NCBI RefSeq assembly: GCF_027594145.1
Contig: NZ_JAQFFK010000003.1
Span: forward strand, 682,001-746,000
DNA: 64,000 nt
Direction of reading: 5' to 3'
Origin: Methanococcoides alaskense
GTDB lineage: Archaea; Halobacteriota; Methanosarcinia; Methanosarcinales; Methanosarcinaceae
The translations under genes were made by a program, and so were the position numbers. Positions within the stretch are counted from its first letter, which is position 1, and every line of letters begins with the position of its first letter. This document shows positions 62,378-64,000 of this stretch, piece after piece. The notes under the pieces were generated by a model that was not told the DNA's origin, ran no database searches, and saw only the letters and a program-made list of their open reading frames with translations.

Positions 62378-63985
62378 ATGAATATTGACACAAAGATCAT
62401 AAATTTGATTGAGTCTGGAGCACCTATCATCCAGATTATAAGTTATGAGACTTTGAGAATTCATGCATCACTGATTGAAGCTGCTTCAAAAACAGGAAGA
62501 AGTGCATATGTATGGAATAGAACTGAGGGTCTCTGTGAATTGGATCAGAATGGTCAATTGATAGAAAAAGATGAAGAAATGAGAGATCCATCATCTATTC
62601 TTGAATGGTTCACTGAAGATGAATCAGAAGAGTCCTTATTATTGCTTGAAGATTTTCATCCAGATCTTACCGAGCAACAACCACATATTATCAACAGGTT
62701 GCGATGTATTGCACGTAGGATTTTAACGCAACAATTGAATGATCGAACTTTATTATTATCTCAACCCATACGGTATTTACCTCTTGAACTTGAAAAAGAT
62801 GTGCAAGTACTAGAACTACCATTACCAGGGAATAGCGAGATAAAACAAATAATGCGGAGTGTAAGACAGCGATTTGGTTTGCATGAACGTGACTATCAAG
62901 AATCATCTAGATTGATAGAAGCAGCACTTGGTCTTACGACCAGTGAAGCATCCCTAGCATTCTCTATGGCTGCTGTAGAAAATAAAAGACTGACGGATGA
63001 TGAAATTCCTTTAATCGCGGCAGAAAAAGAACAAGTGATAAAAAAACGCGGTCATCTTGAATTTTATCAACCAGATCAGGGATTGAATGATATTGGTGGT
63101 CTTGGCAGGTTAAAGGACTGGTTGGAACGTAGGGAGAGAGCATTTACAGAAGATGCAAGAGACTTCGGTCTAGAGTCACCAAGAGGGATACTACTTCTGG
63201 GTCTACCAGGTACTGGAAAAAGCCTAGCTGCAAAAGCAGTTTCGAGTGCATGGCAACTTCCTTTATTAAGATTGGATATGGGTCGTGTATTTGGGGGAAT
63301 TGTTGGGCAATCAGAAGAAAATATACGGGCTGCATTGAGTACAGCTGAAGCATTGGCACCCTGTGTTCTCTGGATTGATGAAATTGAAAAGGGAATGGCT
63401 GGAGCACAAAGCTCTGGTTCAACCGATGGTGGAACAACATCTCGTGTCCTTGGGACGTTCCTTACATGGATGCAGGAAAAGACAAAACCTGTATTCGTAC
63501 TTGCAACTGCAAATAACATCTCTCAGTTACCTCCTGAATTGCTCAGAAAAGGGCGTGTCGATGAAATCTTTTTTGTAGATTTGCCTGATGCAGATGATCG
63601 TAAAGATATAATTCGTATTCATCTTCGAAAACGCCGTCGAAATTCTGATCACTTCACTAATGAAGAATTGGAAAATCTAGTAGACATATCACGTGGGTTT
63701 ACAGGAGCTGAACTTGAAGAAGCGGTAAAAGAAGCAATGTTTAGAGCTTTTGATTATGGGAGGGAATTAACTGCAGATGATCTGGAAGATGCTATAAATG
63801 ATACTACTCCACTTTCCCATACAATGAGAGAAGTTATCCAATCCACGCGACAATGGGCAAAAGGGCGTGCAGTACCAGCAAGTGATAGAGAACCGGAATT
63901 GTTAGACAAAATTGATTCAAGGTCCAAGCAACCTAGGTTACGTCAAGAGATCGATAACCCATTTATCACGAATCCCAAGGAGTAA
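62378..63985 (+). CDS. AAA+ ATPase, Ycf46-like
   Basis: The 535-residue protein has an N-terminal domain typical of Ycf46-type ATPases (IDTKIINLIESGAPIIQIIS; SLLLLEDFHPDLTEQQPHII; LLLSQPIRYLPLELEKDVQV) and one AAA+ module: GIGGLGRLKDWLERR-like linker, GILLLGLPGTGKSLAAKAVS (Walker A), CVLWIDEIEKGMAG (Walker B), FVLATANNISQLPPELLRKG (sensor 1 and Arg finger), FTGAELEEAVKEAMFRA (sensor 2). Ycf46 homologues in cyanobacteria affect carbon use; in archaeal islands the role is unknown. It is followed by the start of another gene with a GGAG site, so an operon continues beyond the window. Confidence 0.88.
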   Translation: MNIDTKIINLIESGAPIIQIISYETLRIHASLIEAASKTGRSAYVWNRTEGLCELDQNGQLIEKDEEMRDPSSILEWFTEDESEESLLLLEDFHPDLTEQQPHIINRLRCIARRILTQQLNDRTLLLSQPIRYLPLELEKDVQVLELPLPGNSEIKQIMRSVRQRFGLHERDYQESSRLIEAALGLTTSEASLAFSMAAVENKRLTDDEIPLIAAEKEQVIKKRGHLEFYQPDQGLNDIGGLGRLKDWLERRERAFTEDARDFGLESPRGILLLGLPGTGKSLAAKAVSSAWQLPLLRLDMGRVFGGIVGQSEENIRAALSTAEALAPCVLWIDEIEKGMAGAQSSGSTDGGTTSRVLGTFLTWMQEKTKPVFVLATANNISQLPPELLRKGRVDEIFFVDLPDADDRKDIIRIHLRKRRRNSDHFTNEELENLVDISRGFTGAELEEAVKEAMFRAFDYGRELTADDLEDAINDTTPLSHTMREVIQSTRQWAKGRAVPASDREPELLDKIDSRSKQPRLRQEIDNPFITNPKE

Positions 63986-63988
63986 GAT

Positions 63989-64000
63989 ATGAGTTCTTCA
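63989..64000 (+). CDS. Start of a gene cut by the window end
   Basis: ATG 63989 follows an AAGGAG ribosome site (63978-63983) that overlaps the stop of the AAA ATPase gene. Only M-S-S-S is visible. Confidence 0.5.

Overview
The window looks like the chromosome of a methylotrophic methanogen of the family Methanosarcinaceae (Methanolobus/Methanococcoides-like). The evidence is archaeal: TATA boxes of the TTTATATA kind, GGAGGTGA-type Shine-Dalgarno sites, a DUF134 regulator, a membrane-anchored multiheme c-type cytochrome, a gamma-class carbonic anhydrase and an iron-sulfur flavoprotein. About 50 gene ends were read by eye. Nearly all use TAA or TGA, and TAG is very rare, as expected in organisms that read UAG as pyrrolysine. 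Two genes carry an in-frame TAG that joins two coherent reading frames. No tRNA-Pyl or pylS lies in the window, so pyrrolysine decoding is an inference.

Layout. Positions 1-8000 are accessory DNA. Two decayed copies of a B-family DNA polymerase-like gene flank a YdeI-like gene, a VOC protein and a retron: a structured RNA at 2105-2268 followed by a reverse transcriptase fused to a nitrilase-like domain. Positions 8000-31300 are mostly ordinary chromosome: a redox module (HTH regulator, polyferredoxin-like membrane protein, FAD/Fe-S dehydrogenase), a FetAB-like transporter, ArsR-type regulators, M23 peptidase, radical SAM protein, DUF134 regulator with a palindromic site on its start codon, carbonic anhydrase, flavoprotein, two ferritin-like proteins, RsgA, a YggS-type PLP protein, a Gdx-type exporter and a nine-haem cytochrome. 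Decayed transposase tails, dispersed palindromes and a matched hairpin pair lie between them.

At 31456-31509 there is a 3' fragment of tRNA-Leu, followed by a tyrosine integrase, small plasmid-like genes and gene remnants. This looks like the edge of an integrated element. From 35250 to the end the DNA is a defence island: a UvrD-type helicase/nuclease next to a giant GHKL-ATPase/HNH protein, then on the minus strand a BREX type 1-like operon (brxB, brxC, pglX in two cistrons, pglZ, brxL). A dGTPase and an RloA/RloB pair sit inside the operon, and an Mrr-like type IV restriction enzyme, a DUF4429 protein and an RNase III-like protein lie upstream. brxA is not seen and brxB has a one-base frameshift. 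A Ycf46-like AAA ATPase closes the window.

The most notable items are the archaeal retron-nitrilase with its upstream RNA and in-frame TAG, a 440-residue membrane protein interrupted only by TAG, the split pglX with nested defence genes, and the GHKL-HNH protein with 48-bp tandem repeats.
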